Below are positions 8,573-18,003 of a stretch of 52,850 bases of DNA, in pieces. The translations under genes and the position numbers were made by a program. This stretch comes from an uncultured Bacteroidota bacterium (lineage in GTDB: Bacteria; Bacteroidota; Bacteroidia; Flavobacteriales; Flavobacteriaceae): contig CACEAZ010000012.1 of the NCBI GenBank assembly GCA_902557655.1, positions 1 through 52,850 on the forward strand, written 5' to 3'. The notes under the pieces were generated by a model. That model was given only the letters and a program-made list of their open reading frames with translations, searched no databases and was not told the origin of the DNA. Each line of letters opens with the position of its first letter. Positions within the stretch are counted from its first letter, which is position 1.

Positions 8573-9448
8573 TTATTTGTTAAATATTTCTATAACTTTT
8601 TTTCCAATTTCTGCAGGTGAATCTACAACGTGAATTCCAGATTCCGTTAAAATTCTCTTTTTTGCAATAGCAGTATCATCCGATCCTCCAACAATAGCAC
8701 CAGCATGTCCCATTGTTCTTCCAGATGGAGCAGTCTCTCCAGCAATAAATCCAATCACAGGTTTATTAGATTTTGAATTTAGGTACCATTTTGCTGCATC
8801 CGCCTCTAACTGACCACCAATTTCACCGATCAATACAATAATATCCGTTTCATCATCATTAACAAAAAGTTTAAGGGCATCTTTTACGGTTGTTCCTATA
8901 ATTGGGTCACCCCCTATTCCAATCGCAGTGGAAATACCTAAACCTTGTTTAACAACTTGATCTGCGGCTTCATATGTTAAGGTTCCTGACTTAGAAACTA
9001 TTCCTACATTACCTCTCTTAAAAATAAATCCAGGCATGATTCCAACCTTAGCTTCATCTGGTGTGATTACACCAGGACAGTTTGGACCAACAAGAGTAGT
9101 CTCTAATCCTTTTATGTGATTATTGACTTTAATCATGTCTTTCACAGGAATACCTTCTGTAATCGTAATAATCACTGAAATACCAGCATCAGCAGCTTCA
9201 ATTATTGCACTCCCTGCATACGCTGGCGGAACAAATATAATACTTGTATTTGCACCCGTCTCATTTATAGCATCTAATACTGAATTAAATACAGGCAATC
9301 CTAAATGTTTTTGACCACCTTTTTTAGGAGTTACTCCTCCGACTATATTTGTACCATATTCAATCATCTGTGAGGAATGAAATGTACCTTCTTTTCCTGT
9401 AAATCCTTGCACTATTATTTTTGAATTTTTATCTACTAAAACGCTCAT
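8573..9448 (-). CDS. sucD: Succinyl-CoA synthetase alpha subunit
   Basis: 291 residues, the usual length. With the beta subunit it interconverts succinyl-CoA and succinate with substrate-level phosphorylation in the TCA cycle. The CoA-binding Rossmann domain starts QGFTGKEGTFHS; the phosphohistidine is H248 in GRTMGHAGAIVGG; GPNCPGVI and SKSGTLTYEA are conserved. The partner sucC is not in the window. The gene lies 2 bases after efp, inside a lipid A/fatty acid operon, an arrangement I recall from other Flavobacteria. Confidence 0.97.
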   Translation of the reverse strand: MSVLVDKNSKIIVQGFTGKEGTFHSSQMIEYGTNIVGGVTPKKGGQKHLGLPVFNSVLDAINETGANTSIIFVPPAYAGSAIIEAADAGISVIITITEGIPVKDMIKVNNHIKGLETTLVGPNCPGVITPDEAKVGIMPGFIFKRGNVGIVSKSGTLTYEAADQVVKQGLGISTAIGIGGDPIIGTTVKDALKLFVNDDETDIIVLIGEIGGQLEADAAKWYLNSKSNKPVIGFIAGETAPSGRTMGHAGAIVGGSDDTAIAKKRILTESGIHVVDSPAEIGKKVIEIFNK

Positions 9449-9450
9449 CT

Positions 9451-10017
9451 CTAATCTTTAAATCTTTCTTTATAGTTTCCTTTAATAGTATCTATTTTTA
9501 TTTTATCTCCTTCATTAATAAATAATGGAACATTAACCACAGCACCGGTTTCTAACGTTGCAGGCTTTGTAGCATTAGTAGCAGTATTACCTTTCACACC
9601 AGGCTCTGTTGAAACGACTTCAAGTATCACACTTGGTGGCATCTCAACTGAGAGAGGCATACTTGTTTCTGAATTTGTAATAACAGTCACAACTTCTCCT
9701 TCTTTCATCAGTTTAGGATTATCTAAAAACTTTTCCTCAATGGTAATCTGATTATAATCATCAGTGTTCATAAAATGATAAGTAGTAGAGTCGTTATATA
9801 AAAACTGAAACTTATTTGTTTCAACCCTGACCACATCTATTTTATGTCCTGCAGAAAAAGTATTGTCTAACACCTTTCCAGAAGTGAGACTTTTTAATTT
9901 AGTTCTTACAAAAGCAGGGCCTTTTCCAGGTTTCACATGTAAAAATTCAATAATCTTGTAAATATCATGATTGTGTTTTATACACAATCCGTTTCTAATA
10001 TCTGATGTTGTACTCAT
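9451..10017 (-). CDS. efp: Elongation factor P
   Basis: 188 residues with the three beta-barrel domains of EF-P, which rescues ribosomes stalled at polyproline. The tip loop reads KPGKGPAF with Lys 32 at the position that is beta-lysylated in E. coli (Lys 34). The C-terminal signature is visible around KGNTATNATKPATLETGA. No modifying enzyme (EpmA/EpmB, EarP) is encoded nearby. It is 1 base from lpxA and 2 bases from sucD, so co-translation is likely. Confidence 0.97.
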   Translation of the reverse strand: MSTTSDIRNGLCIKHNHDIYKIIEFLHVKPGKGPAFVRTKLKSLTSGKVLDNTFSAGHKIDVVRVETNKFQFLYNDSTTYHFMNTDDYNQITIEEKFLDNPKLMKEGEVVTVITNSETSMPLSVEMPPSVILEVVSTEPGVKGNTATNATKPATLETGAVVNVPLFINEGDKIKIDTIKGNYKERFKD

Positions 10018-10018
10018 A

Positions 10019-10804
10019 TTAATTTGATTTTGTATACCCTTTCATTATTCCTCTATGTGAGTTTTTAATAAACATTAAAATCTCATCTCTTTCGTCTGAA
10101 GCTTCCATTTCTGCCTCAATAATTGCATATGCCTGAGTATTATTATAATTTCTTTGATATAATAATCTATATATATTTTGTATTTCTCTGATCTTTTTTG
10201 ATTCAAAACCTCTTCTTCTTAAACCAACTGAATTAATCCCCACGTAAGATAATGGTTCTCTAGCTGCTTTAACGTATGGGGGAACATCTTTTCTTACCAA
10301 TGAACCACCAGTTACAAATGCATGGTTTCCTATAGAGCAAAACTGATGAACAGCAGTTAATCCAGAAATTATAACAAAGTCTCCAACAGTTACATGACCT
10401 GCTAATGTTGTATTGTTTGAAAATATGCAATTTTTACCAACAAAACAATCATGAGCAAGGTGAGAATAAGCCATTATTAAACAATTATCCCCAATTACAG
10501 TTTTCCCTCTATCAGAGGTGCCTTTATTTATTGTAGCACATTCTCTAATGGTAACATTATCACCAATAATAGCATAAGTTACCTCATTGTTATATTTCAG
10601 ATCTTGTGGATTAGCAGAAATAACTGCTCCAGGATAAATATTACAATTCTTTCCTATCCTAGCTCCGTCCATTATGGATACATTTGAGCCTATCCAAGTC
10701 CCCTCACCTATTTCAACATCTCCATCTATTGATGTAAAAGGATCAATAACAACATTTTTAGCAACTTTTGCACTAGGGTGCACATACGACAATGGTTGTT
10801 TCAT
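10019..10804 (-). CDS. lpxA: UDP-N-acetylglucosamine O-acyltransferase
   Basis: First enzyme of lipid A synthesis; transfers 3-hydroxyacyl from ACP to UDP-GlcNAc. 261 residues, the family's usual length. The left-handed beta-helix hexapeptide repeats run through the first two thirds (for example IGEGTWIGSNVSI, AHDCFVGKNC with the catalytic His, HVTVGDFVIISG), followed by the helical C-terminal domain with the VGLRRRGF segment. It lies 2 bases downstream of the lpxC/fabZ fusion and works in sequence with it and with lpxD. Confidence 0.97.
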   Translation of the reverse strand: MKQPLSYVHPSAKVAKNVVIDPFTSIDGDVEIGEGTWIGSNVSIMDGARIGKNCNIYPGAVISANPQDLKYNNEVTYAIIGDNVTIRECATINKGTSDRGKTVIGDNCLIMAYSHLAHDCFVGKNCIFSNNTTLAGHVTVGDFVIISGLTAVHQFCSIGNHAFVTGGSLVRKDVPPYVKAAREPLSYVGINSVGLRRRGFESKKIREIQNIYRLLYQRNYNNTQAYAIIEAEMEASDERDEILMFIKNSHRGIMKGYTKSN

Positions 10805-10806
10805 AA

Positions 10807-12210
10807 TTATTTTACTTTAGTTATTTGAGCAGTTAATTCTGCTTCTGCACATAATTTTCCGTTAGCATATGCTAAACCCTGCATATGACATATACCTCTT
10901 CTAAACGGTCCTAATAAAGAACATTTAAATATTAAAGTGTCCCCAGGCAATACCTTGTTTCTGAACCTAACTTTATCAATTTTAGCAAAAAAGGTTAAAT
11001 AATTTTGAGGATCATCAAGTTTAGACATAACCAAAATACCACCCATTTGAGCCATTGCCTCAATAATTATAACACCCGGCATGACTGGATATTCAGGAAA
11101 ATGCCCTTTAAAAAAATCTTCATCAATAGTAACATTTTTCACTCCAATCACTAAATCATCATTTAATTCATAAATTTTATCGATAAACAAAAATGGTGGT
11201 CTGTGTGGTAAAATATCCATTATTTTTGTTGTATCCATCAAGGGTTTTGACGAAAAATCTATTTGAGGAATGTCATTTTTCTTAGAATCTTTAATAATGT
11301 TTTTCATTTTTTTTGAAAATTTAGTGTTGATATAATGACCTGGTTTAGTAGCTATTACTTTTCCTCTAATTTTAGTACCTATTAATGCTAAATCACCTAT
11401 AACATCAAGTAATTTATGTCTTGCTGCTTCATTTGGATAATGAAGATTTAAATTATCTAATATACCGTTAGATTTCACAGCAATTTTATCTTTATTAAAG
11501 GCTTTCTTTAATTTTGTCATTGTTTCTTCAGATAAAGGCTTATCTACATATACAATGGCATTATTTAAATCACCACCCTTGATTAAACCTTTATTCAAAA
11601 GCATTTCAATCTCATGTAAAAAACTAAATGTTCTACAACTGGATATGTTGTCTTTAAACTCAGAGATTGATTCAATTGTAGCATTTTGAGTTCCTAAAAT
11701 TTTTGTTCCAAAATCAACCATAGTGGTTACTTGGTATTCGTTTGATGGTAAAACGGTTATTTCGCTACCTGAATCCTCATCTCTGTAAGAAATAACATTT
11801 TTTACAACAAACTCCTTTCTTTTTTTTGAAAGTTCTTTAATACCAGCTTTTTCTAAAGCTTCAACAAAAAATTTGGATGAACCATCCATAATTGGAGGTT
11901 CTGAAGCATTTAATTCTATTAAAACATTATCAATTTGTAAACCAACAAGAGAAGCTAAAACATGTTCGCAGGTTTGAATTGTAATGTTATTTTTATTTAA
12001 ACAAGTTCCTCTTTCAGTGCTAGTAACATAATTTGCATCAGCTTCAATGATAGGGTTACCTTCCAAATCTATCCTTTTAAAAGAATACCCTTGATCAGCA
12101 TCTGCTGGACAAAACGTTATACTAACATCTTTTCCAGTATGCAAACCAACTCCACTGAGAGAAACCTTTTTTGAAATCGTAGTTTGATTATATTTAGTGG
12201 TTACCAGCAT
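10807..12210 (-). CDS. lpxC/fabZ: Bifunctional UDP-3-O-acyl-GlcNAc deacetylase / 3-hydroxyacyl-ACP dehydratase
   Basis: 467 residues, a fusion typical of Bacteroidetes. Residues 1 to about 310 are LpxC, the zinc deacetylase that commits lipid A synthesis; zinc ligands are H83 (CEHVLAS), H265 and D269 (HKLLDVIGD). Residues from about 325 are FabZ, the hotdog-fold dehydratase of fatty acid synthesis, with H370 ([12 protein letters not shown]) and E384 (IIEAMAQ) as catalytic residues. The two parts compete for 3-hydroxyacyl chains in other bacteria, so the fusion ties their amounts together. The gene overlaps the end of lpxD by 17 bases. Confidence 0.98.
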   Translation of the reverse strand: MLVTTKYNQTTISKKVSLSGVGLHTGKDVSITFCPADADQGYSFKRIDLEGNPIIEADANYVTSTERGTCLNKNNITIQTCEHVLASLVGLQIDNVLIELNASEPPIMDGSSKFFVEALEKAGIKELSKKRKEFVVKNVISYRDEDSGSEITVLPSNEYQVTTMVDFGTKILGTQNATIESISEFKDNISSCRTFSFLHEIEMLLNKGLIKGGDLNNAIVYVDKPLSEETMTKLKKAFNKDKIAVKSNGILDNLNLHYPNEAARHKLLDVIGDLALIGTKIRGKVIATKPGHYINTKFSKKMKNIIKDSKKNDIPQIDFSSKPLMDTTKIMDILPHRPPFLFIDKIYELNDDLVIGVKNVTIDEDFFKGHFPEYPVMPGVIIIEAMAQMGGILVMSKLDDPQNYLTFFAKIDKVRFRNKVLPGDTLIFKCSLLGPFRRGICHMQGLAYANGKLCAEAELTAQITKVK

Positions 12211-13222
12211 CGTTCTTTTTTAGTTGATTGACATCCTTAACAATTTTTTCTAAATTTCTAAAATAAACATAAGACCTATTAAAAGTTCTTTCATCAATTG
12301 CAGGTGTGCCTTTTAATATTGCGTTATCTTTTATATTGCTAAATACTCCAGCTTGACCATTAATCTTCACATTATTTCCGATTGTAAGATGACCAATTAT
12401 TCCAACCTGCCCACCAATTTGGCAATTTTCTCCAATTTTGGTTGAGCCTGCAATACCACATTGACCGGCAATAACAGTATTCTTTCCAACTGTTACATTG
12501 TGAGCAATTTGTACCAAGTTATCAATCTTTACACCTTCAGAAATAATGGTAGAACCCAATGTAGCTCTATCTATAGAGGTATTAGAACCAATTTCAACAT
12601 TGTCGCCAATTGTAACATTTCCAATTTGAGGAGTTTTAATATATTCACCTTCTTTATTAGGAGCATAACCAAACCCATCAGAACCAATAACTGAATTAGA
12701 ATGAATGGTACAATTATCACCAATAATTGTATCAGAATAAATACGAACACCTGAGTGAATTAAACAATTGTCACCCATAGTTACATTCTTTGCAATCGAG
12801 ACGTTATCCATAATAATTACATTATCTCCTATTTTACAATTTTCTGCTATTACAGAAAAATGACCGATTGAAATACTCTCACCTAATTTTGAAGTGCTGT
12901 CAATAATAGCATTGTCCACAATCCCAAAATGACTAGCTTGTTCAGACGAAAATGTCTTTAATAAAGAATTAAAAGCAGAATAAGAATTGTCTACTTCAAT
13001 TAAATTACATTTTACATTACCATTGTAAGCAGTTCCTTTGTCTATAATAACCGCAGTCGCATTTGTTTTGTAAATCCAAGGAAGATATTTAGGATTTGAA
13101 ATAAAAGTAACATCACCAGATGATGCGTCCTCTATTTTTGAGAGATTATTTACTTTAGCGTTACTATCTCCAACAACAGAACCTTCTAATATATCTGCTA
13201 ATTCGGCTAGGGTTAATTTCAT
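12194..13222 (-). CDS. lpxD: UDP-3-O-(3-hydroxyacyl)glucosamine N-acyltransferase
   Basis: Third step of lipid A synthesis. 342 residues: an N-terminal uridine-binding domain (to about residue 100), then a long left-handed beta-helix of hexapeptide repeats ([35 protein letters not shown]), with the catalytic His in [12 protein letters not shown]. The C-terminal helix follows [14 protein letters not shown]. It is the first gene of the operon and starts at ATG 13222, with a promoter element a few bases upstream. Its end overlaps lpxC/fabZ. Confidence 0.97.
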   Translation of the reverse strand: MKLTLAELADILEGSVVGDSNAKVNNLSKIEDASSGDVTFISNPKYLPWIYKTNATAVIIDKGTAYNGNVKCNLIEVDNSYSAFNSLLKTFSSEQASHFGIVDNAIIDSTSKLGESISIGHFSVIAENCKIGDNVIIMDNVSIAKNVTMGDNCLIHSGVRIYSDTIIGDNCTIHSNSVIGSDGFGYAPNKEGEYIKTPQIGNVTIGDNVEIGSNTSIDRATLGSTIISEGVKIDNLVQIAHNVTVGKNTVIAGQCGIAGSTKIGENCQIGGQVGIIGHLTIGNNVKINGQAGVFSNIKDNAILKGTPAIDERTFNRSYVYFRNLEKIVKDVNQLKKNDAGNH

Positions 13223-13227
13223 TGAGG

Positions 13228-13255
13228 CAAAATTAGGGAATTTCTACAAATTCAA
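13228..13255 (-). promoter_or_regulatory. Promoter of the lpxD operon
   Basis: On the minus strand TTG (13255-13253) is followed after 17 bases by TAATTTTG (13235-13228), an exact TAnnTTTG. The -7 element ends only 5 bases before the lpxD ATG, so the transcript would be leaderless or nearly so. Confidence 0.5.
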
Positions 13256-13337
13256 GGTTTAAAGCTTTGTTAAATTATTTAATTATTACATAAAACTTTA
13301 CTTTATATAAATTAACTTTAAACTTTATTTAAATAAA

Positions 13338-14888
13338 ATGTCAAAATATAAGATTTTATGGATTGATGATGAGATTGATTTTCTTAAATCTCACATAATT
13401 TTTTTAACGGACAAAGGTTATGAAGTTGATACATCCACCAACGGAAACGATGCCCTTGAGTTAATTAAAAAATTCCAATATGATATAATTCTTCTTGACG
13501 AAAATATGCCCGGCATAAATGGGATTCAAACTTTAAAGTTAATTAAGAAAATTAATCAAAACTTAAAAGTTATTATGATAACCAAAAGCGAGGAAGAAAA
13601 CATCATGGAAGAAGCAATTGGAAAAGAAATTTCTGATTATTTAATCAAACCTGTTAATCCTAATCAAATTTTACTCAGTCTCAAGAAAAATCTTAAAGAA
13701 AAAGAATTAATCAAAGATAATAGTGTTCTGGAGTATCAACAGGAGTTTAGAAATCTATCATTGAAAATGATGGATATTAACAATTTTGAAGAATGGACCG
13801 ATTTATATAAAGAAATAGTTAATTGGGAAATTAAACTCTCAGATATTAATGATTCAACAATGATTGAAATCTTAATGACTCAAAAAAGTGAAGCAAACTC
13901 GTTATTTGCAAAGTTTATATCAAATAATTATTCCAGATGGATAAATTCACTAGACGGCCCCACTCTTTCTCATCATCTCATAAAAAATCATCTCATAAAA
14001 GAGTTAGACACAGAATCAGCAACCATGTTCATTGTTATTGATAATTTAAGATATGATCAATGGATGGTAATAGAACCATTAATCTTAGATTTTTACAAGA
14101 AAGAAAAAGAACTTTCTTATTACAGTATCTTACCTACTACTACTCAGTATGCCAGAAACTCTTTATTTTCAGGTCTTATGCCGATTGACATAAAAAAAGA
14201 TTATCCTCAGTATTGGAAAGATGATCACGAAAATGGAGGGAAAAATCTATTTGAGTATGAGTTATTGGATAATAATCTTAAAAAATTATCCAATTATAAA
14301 ATTGTGCACGAATATTTTAAAATAACAAATCTTAAAAATGGTTTAAAATTAGCTGGTAATCTTAAAGAAAAATTAAAAAATAATTTAACAACCATTGTTT
14401 ATAATTTTGTAGATATGTTATCTCATTCTAAAACTGAGATGGAAATGATTAAAGAATTAGCTTCTAATGACAAAGCATATAGGTCATTAACCAAAAGCTG
14501 GTTTGAAAATTCTCCTTTATATGATATTATTAAGAATGCTAAAGATTTAGGTTTTAAACTTGTAATAACCACAGATCATGGCACTATTAATGTAAAAAAC
14601 CCAGCAAAAATAATTGGAGATAAAAATACAAGTCAAAACCTAAGATATAAAACGGGAAAAAGTCTCACATACAACCCAAAAGAAAATATTTCCTTCAAAA
14701 ACCCAGAGGAAATACATTTGCCTAAAACTTCAATTAATTCCTCATTTGTATTTTCTAAAGAAGATTATTATTTGGTTTACCCCAATAATTACAATCACTA
14801 CAGCAACTATTTTAAGAATACTTATCAGCACGGTGGAGTTTCAATGGAAGAAATGATTATACCATTCGTTATTTTAAATCCTAAATAG
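13338..14888 (+). CDS. porX: PorX-type response regulator with PglZ domain
   Basis: 516 residues. Residues 1-120 are a CheY-like receiver: acidic pocket D10/D11, phosphoacceptor D54 (LLDENMPG), T82 and K104 (LIKPVNP). The remainder is an alkaline-phosphatase-superfamily PglZ domain, with metal-site segments VIDNLRYDQW, the nucleophile region TTTQYARNSLFSG, TTDHGT and the final QHGGVSMEEMI. This is the PorX architecture, which in Porphyromonas and Flavobacterium controls the type IX secretion system and has nucleotide phosphodiesterase activity. No sensor kinase (PorY) or secretion gene is in the window. It starts an operon with tsaE one base later. Confidence 0.9.
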   Translation: MSKYKILWIDDEIDFLKSHIIFLTDKGYEVDTSTNGNDALELIKKFQYDIILLDENMPGINGIQTLKLIKKINQNLKVIMITKSEEENIMEEAIGKEISDYLIKPVNPNQILLSLKKNLKEKELIKDNSVLEYQQEFRNLSLKMMDINNFEEWTDLYKEIVNWEIKLSDINDSTMIEILMTQKSEANSLFAKFISNNYSRWINSLDGPTLSHHLIKNHLIKELDTESATMFIVIDNLRYDQWMVIEPLILDFYKKEKELSYYSILPTTTQYARNSLFSGLMPIDIKKDYPQYWKDDHENGGKNLFEYELLDNNLKKLSNYKIVHEYFKITNLKNGLKLAGNLKEKLKNNLTTIVYNFVDMLSHSKTEMEMIKELASNDKAYRSLTKSWFENSPLYDIIKNAKDLGFKLVITTDHGTINVKNPAKIIGDKNTSQNLRYKTGKSLTYNPKENISFKNPEEIHLPKTSINSSFVFSKEDYYLVYPNNYNHYSNYFKNTYQHGGVSMEEMIIPFVILNPK

Positions 14889-14889
14889 T

Positions 14890-15309
14890 ATGGGAAATAA
14901 ATTAAAGTATACATTAGATACAATTCATGTTGTTTCCGATTACATAAAAGATCTTATAAATAATTATACAATTTTTTTGTTTGAGGGTGACATGGGTTCT
15001 GGAAAAACAACTTTGATAAAGCAGGTAGTAAAAGATATTGGAATTTCAGAAAATGTGAAAAGCCCTACTTTCTCATTGGTTAATGAATATATTGAAAATG
15101 ACTTAATTATCTTTCATTTTGACCTATACAGAATTAATAAAGAAAATGAGCTTGATAGTATTGGGTTTTACGAATATTTAGATAGCGGAAAATTATGTTT
15201 TATTGAATGGCCTGATATTGCAATACAAAATATATACAAGGATTATGTTCTCCTCAAAATTAGTATAATAAGTGATTCAGAAAGAGAAATTGAAATTTTA
15301 AAAAGTTAA
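14890..15309 (+). CDS. tsaE: tRNA threonylcarbamoyladenosine biosynthesis ATPase TsaE
   Basis: P-loop ATPase of 139 residues that with TsaB and TsaD makes the t6A37 modification of ANN-decoding tRNAs. Walker A is GDMGSGKTTL (residues 34-43). Conserved segments SPTFSLVNEY and FHFDLYRI follow, and FIEWPD is the family signature near residue 109. It begins one base after porX stops. Linkage of tsaE to porX is common in Flavobacteria as I recall. Confidence 0.95.
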   Translation: MGNKLKYTLDTIHVVSDYIKDLINNYTIFLFEGDMGSGKTTLIKQVVKDIGISENVKSPTFSLVNEYIENDLIIFHFDLYRINKENELDSIGFYEYLDSGKLCFIEWPDIAIQNIYKDYVLLKISIISDSEREIEILKS

Positions 15310-15311
15310 CG

Positions 15312-15671
15312 ATGAATTTTATTAATAGGTTAAGTTATTTTTCTGGTGGATTTTTAATCGGTCTTGTTTTTCTGATGTTTTTTTTAAGTGGTAAAAGAAC
15401 CTCATGTAGTTACTTACCCAGTTCAAGAGTAAAAAAAGATATTTCTAGAAAAAACATAAAATTTCAAAATTTACTAAAAAAAGAAGATTCTTTAATTTTA
15501 TTAAATGCAATCAAGAAAGGAAACATTAATTTCTCAAAAAGTAATACTAGTTTAAAAAAATGTAAAGAGTATTATTTTGAACAAAATGGTATAGATAATA
15601 AGATTTGGCTTATAGTTAAAAATTGTAACGATAGTGCAGTTATAATTTCATATGATATTTCTGAAAATTAG
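15312..15671 (+). CDS. Small single-pass membrane protein (resembles DUF4258 group)
   Basis: 119 residues: one N-terminal transmembrane helix (about residues 9-26, YFSGGFLIGLVFLMFF), then the motif SGKRTSCSYLPSSRVKKDI and a soluble part with two further cysteines (KKCKEYY, VKNCND). I recall similar flavobacterial proteins annotated as DUF4258 and placed next to proline dehydrogenase; the match is from memory. It starts 2 bases after tsaE. Its TAG stop shares four bases with the stop of the opposing proline dehydrogenase gene. Function unknown. Confidence 0.7.
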   Translation: MNFINRLSYFSGGFLIGLVFLMFFLSGKRTSCSYLPSSRVKKDISRKNIKFQNLLKKEDSLILLNAIKKGNINFSKSNTSLKKCKEYYFEQNGIDNKIWLIVKNCNDSAVIISYDISEN

Positions 15672-16828
15672 GAATTTCTTCTCATTATTTCCGTTGAAAT
15701 AAGCTGTAGTTCTCTATTTGTTTGTGTCGAAACAGAAGAGTTTTCGTCTAGTCTTCGGATTAAATATGGAATTACTTCTTTAATAGGTCCAAAAGGTAAA
15801 TATTTTGCAACATTATATCCGCTTTTTGCTAAAGCAAAGCTAATGTTATCACTCATTCCATAGAGTTGGCTAAACCAAACTTTTTCATCATTCTTTTCTA
15901 TTTTATTTATTTTCATTAAATCAACAGCCAATCTGTTACTAAATTCGTTATGTGATCCTATAAAAAGACTAAAATCTTTAATGTTTTCCAGAATATATTT
16001 CATTGATTTATTAAAGAGCTCATCCGTTTTTTCTTTATTATCACATATTGGACAATCATACTTTTTTTTCAATGCTCTAGCCCTTTCTTTTTCCATGTAT
16101 GCACCACGAACCAATTTTATACCACAATAAATATTTTGTTGTTTTAATTTTTTATGGGTTTTAACAAGGAAATCAAATCTGTCTTTTCTGTAAGCTTGTA
16201 AAGTATTAAAAACGATAACTTTTTTCTTATTGAAAATTTTTATCATTTTTAATACTATGTCATCAATTGCCGGTTGAATCCAGCTTTCTTCAGCATCAAC
16301 CAAGACCATAATATTTTTCTCCTCAGCAAGGGAGCAAATTCTGTGAAATCTTCCTTCAACCCTATCCCATTCGCTCTTCTCTTGATCAGAAATAAAAGTT
16401 TTGGAACTTATTTTTTTATATAATGAAAATCTGCCTACTGCTGAAGGTTTAAACACCAAAAATTTTGAAAGATTTCGATCGCTACATTTTAACAATATAT
16501 TTAAACATTTTTTAAGAGAATTATCAAAATCATTTTCGGTGGTAGATCCCTCGATAGAATAATCTAAAATAGCATAGACATTATTTTCTTTTAAGTTACT
16601 AATGACAGAACTACATTCGTCTATATCCAATCCCCCGCAAAACTGAGCATAAACTGTATTTTTAAATAGACTTTCAAGCGGGAAATTGATTTTTAAGAGC
16701 ATTTTAAGGAGTTTTCTGCCCAAAACTGACAAATACCCAAGTGAAAGTAGTTTGAATAAATAGTATGCCTTATTCAGCTCAAAATTGGTTTTGTGGTTAA
16801 ATGCTATTTTAGTGTCTCTAAAGTCCAA
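15668..16828 (-). CDS. Proline dehydrogenase
   Basis: FAD enzyme oxidising proline to pyrroline-5-carboxylate, passing electrons to the quinone pool. 386 residues as a monofunctional ProDH (TIM barrel). Conserved: FCGGLDIDEC, ILDYSIEG, KPSAVGRF, DAEESW, the VRGAYMEKER segment and the C-terminal YLIRRLDENSS that contacts substrate. No in-frame ATG exists before the conserved start and an in-frame TGA lies five codons upstream, so TTG at 16828 is the likely start. It is preceded by a 13-base homopolymer. The partner P5C dehydrogenase is not in the window. Confidence 0.92.
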   Translation of the reverse strand: MDFRDTKIAFNHKTNFELNKAYYLFKLLSLGYLSVLGRKLLKMLLKINFPLESLFKNTVYAQFCGGLDIDECSSVISNLKENNVYAILDYSIEGSTTENDFDNSLKKCLNILLKCSDRNLSKFLVFKPSAVGRFSLYKKISSKTFISDQEKSEWDRVEGRFHRICSLAEEKNIMVLVDAEESWIQPAIDDIVLKMIKIFNKKKVIVFNTLQAYRKDRFDFLVKTHKKLKQQNIYCGIKLVRGAYMEKERARALKKKYDCPICDNKEKTDELFNKSMKYILENIKDFSLFIGSHNEFSNRLAVDLMKINKIEKNDEKVWFSQLYGMSDNISFALAKSGYNVAKYLPFGPIKEVIPYLIRRLDENSSVSTQTNRELQLISTEIMRRNS

Positions 16829-16849
16829 TTTTTTTTTTTTTCAAATATA
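16829..16849 (-). promoter_or_regulatory. Proline dehydrogenase promoter with 13-base homopolymer leader
   Basis: On the minus strand TATATTTG (16849-16842) is an exact -7 element. It is followed directly by 13 consecutive A (16841-16829 on the coding strand) and then the TTG start codon. The homopolymer therefore fills the whole space between promoter and start, and its length sets leader length. Confidence 0.55.
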
Positions 16850-16912
16850 ATTTAGTTGAATTATAACTTTATTAAATTTATTGGATTATTTTAAGTAAAA
16901 TTTAAAAATCTC

Positions 16913-17998
16913 ATGGAATCAATAATTAAACCCAACTACTCTATTTTCTTCGGAAATAACGGATATGTAAAATTGTTGGAATTAATAAACAAAAATAATT
17001 ATGATAAAATATTAATTTTATCTGATTCCAATACATCGAAATATTGCTTACCCATTTTAAAGGATCAGTTATTTTCTTCCGATTCTAAATCCAACAATGA
17101 TATTGAAAATAAAACCTTTTCATACACAGTAAATTCTGGTGAACAAACAAAGAACTTAAATGAATTAAAAAAAATATGTGAATTTTTAATTTCAAATGGT
17201 TTTAAAAGAAACAGTCTGATTATAAATTTGGGAGGTGGAATGGTCTCTGATTTAGGAGGTTTTGTTTCTTCAATTTACATGAGAGGAATTGATTTTGTTA
17301 ATATTCCTACATCGTTGTTGGGTATGGTTGACGCTTCAATTGGAGGAAAGACTGGGATTGACTTAAACGATTTAAAGAACATTATAGGTTCTTTTGAGTT
17401 TGCAAAAATTATTATTATTGATCTAAACTTTCTGTCGACTCTCCCTATCAGACAACTAAATTCTGGATTTGCTGAGATGATAAAACATTCCCTAATTGAT
17501 TCCGAAAAACATTGGAATAAGATAAGTAGTGTGAATTTTTCTAAAGATGTTGATAGTAGTCTAATTTATAATTCAATTATTACAAAAATTAAAATCATTG
17601 AAAATGACCCAAAAGAGTCTTCTTCAAGAAAATTTTTAAATTTTGGCCATACAATTGGCCATGCAATTGAATCCTTCTTATTGAATTCAGACAGAGAGAT
17701 TTTGCATGGAGAAGCTATTTTGATAGGAATAATTTTAGAATCTTATTTGTCTCAAAAATTATTGAATTTTGATACTCAATTAACCTTAAATATTAAAAAT
17801 TACATTCTAAAATTTTCAAAACAAATTGATTTTTCAGAAGAAGATATTAAACATGTTACAGAATTCTTAAAATATGATAAGAAGAATACAAGTGACGAAC
17901 CTTTATTTGTATTATTAAACGAAATAGGAAAACCATGTTATGATAATAAAGTAAGTAATAAGGAAATTATTGAGGCATTTAAATTCTACGCTGTGTAG
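16913..17998 (+). CDS. aroB: 3-dehydroquinate synthase
   Basis: Second shikimate-pathway enzyme; converts DAHP to 3-dehydroquinate with NAD and a divalent metal. 361 residues. NAD-binding GGGMVSDLGGFVSSIYMRG and NIPTSLLGMVDASIGGKTGID are diagnostic; metal ligands are in FNFGHTIGHA-type sequence (here LNFGHTIGHAIE) and LHGEAILIGI. The gene is divergent from proline dehydrogenase and ends 5 bases before the converging Lrp-type gene. Confidence 0.97.
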   Translation: MESIIKPNYSIFFGNNGYVKLLELINKNNYDKILILSDSNTSKYCLPILKDQLFSSDSKSNNDIENKTFSYTVNSGEQTKNLNELKKICEFLISNGFKRNSLIINLGGGMVSDLGGFVSSIYMRGIDFVNIPTSLLGMVDASIGGKTGIDLNDLKNIIGSFEFAKIIIIDLNFLSTLPIRQLNSGFAEMIKHSLIDSEKHWNKISSVNFSKDVDSSLIYNSIITKIKIIENDPKESSSRKFLNFGHTIGHAIESFLLNSDREILHGEAILIGIILESYLSQKLLNFDTQLTLNIKNYILKFSKQIDFSEEDIKHVTEFLKYDKKNTSDEPLFVLLNEIGKPCYDNKVSNKEIIEAFKFYAV

Positions 17999-18003
17999 GC
18001 ATT

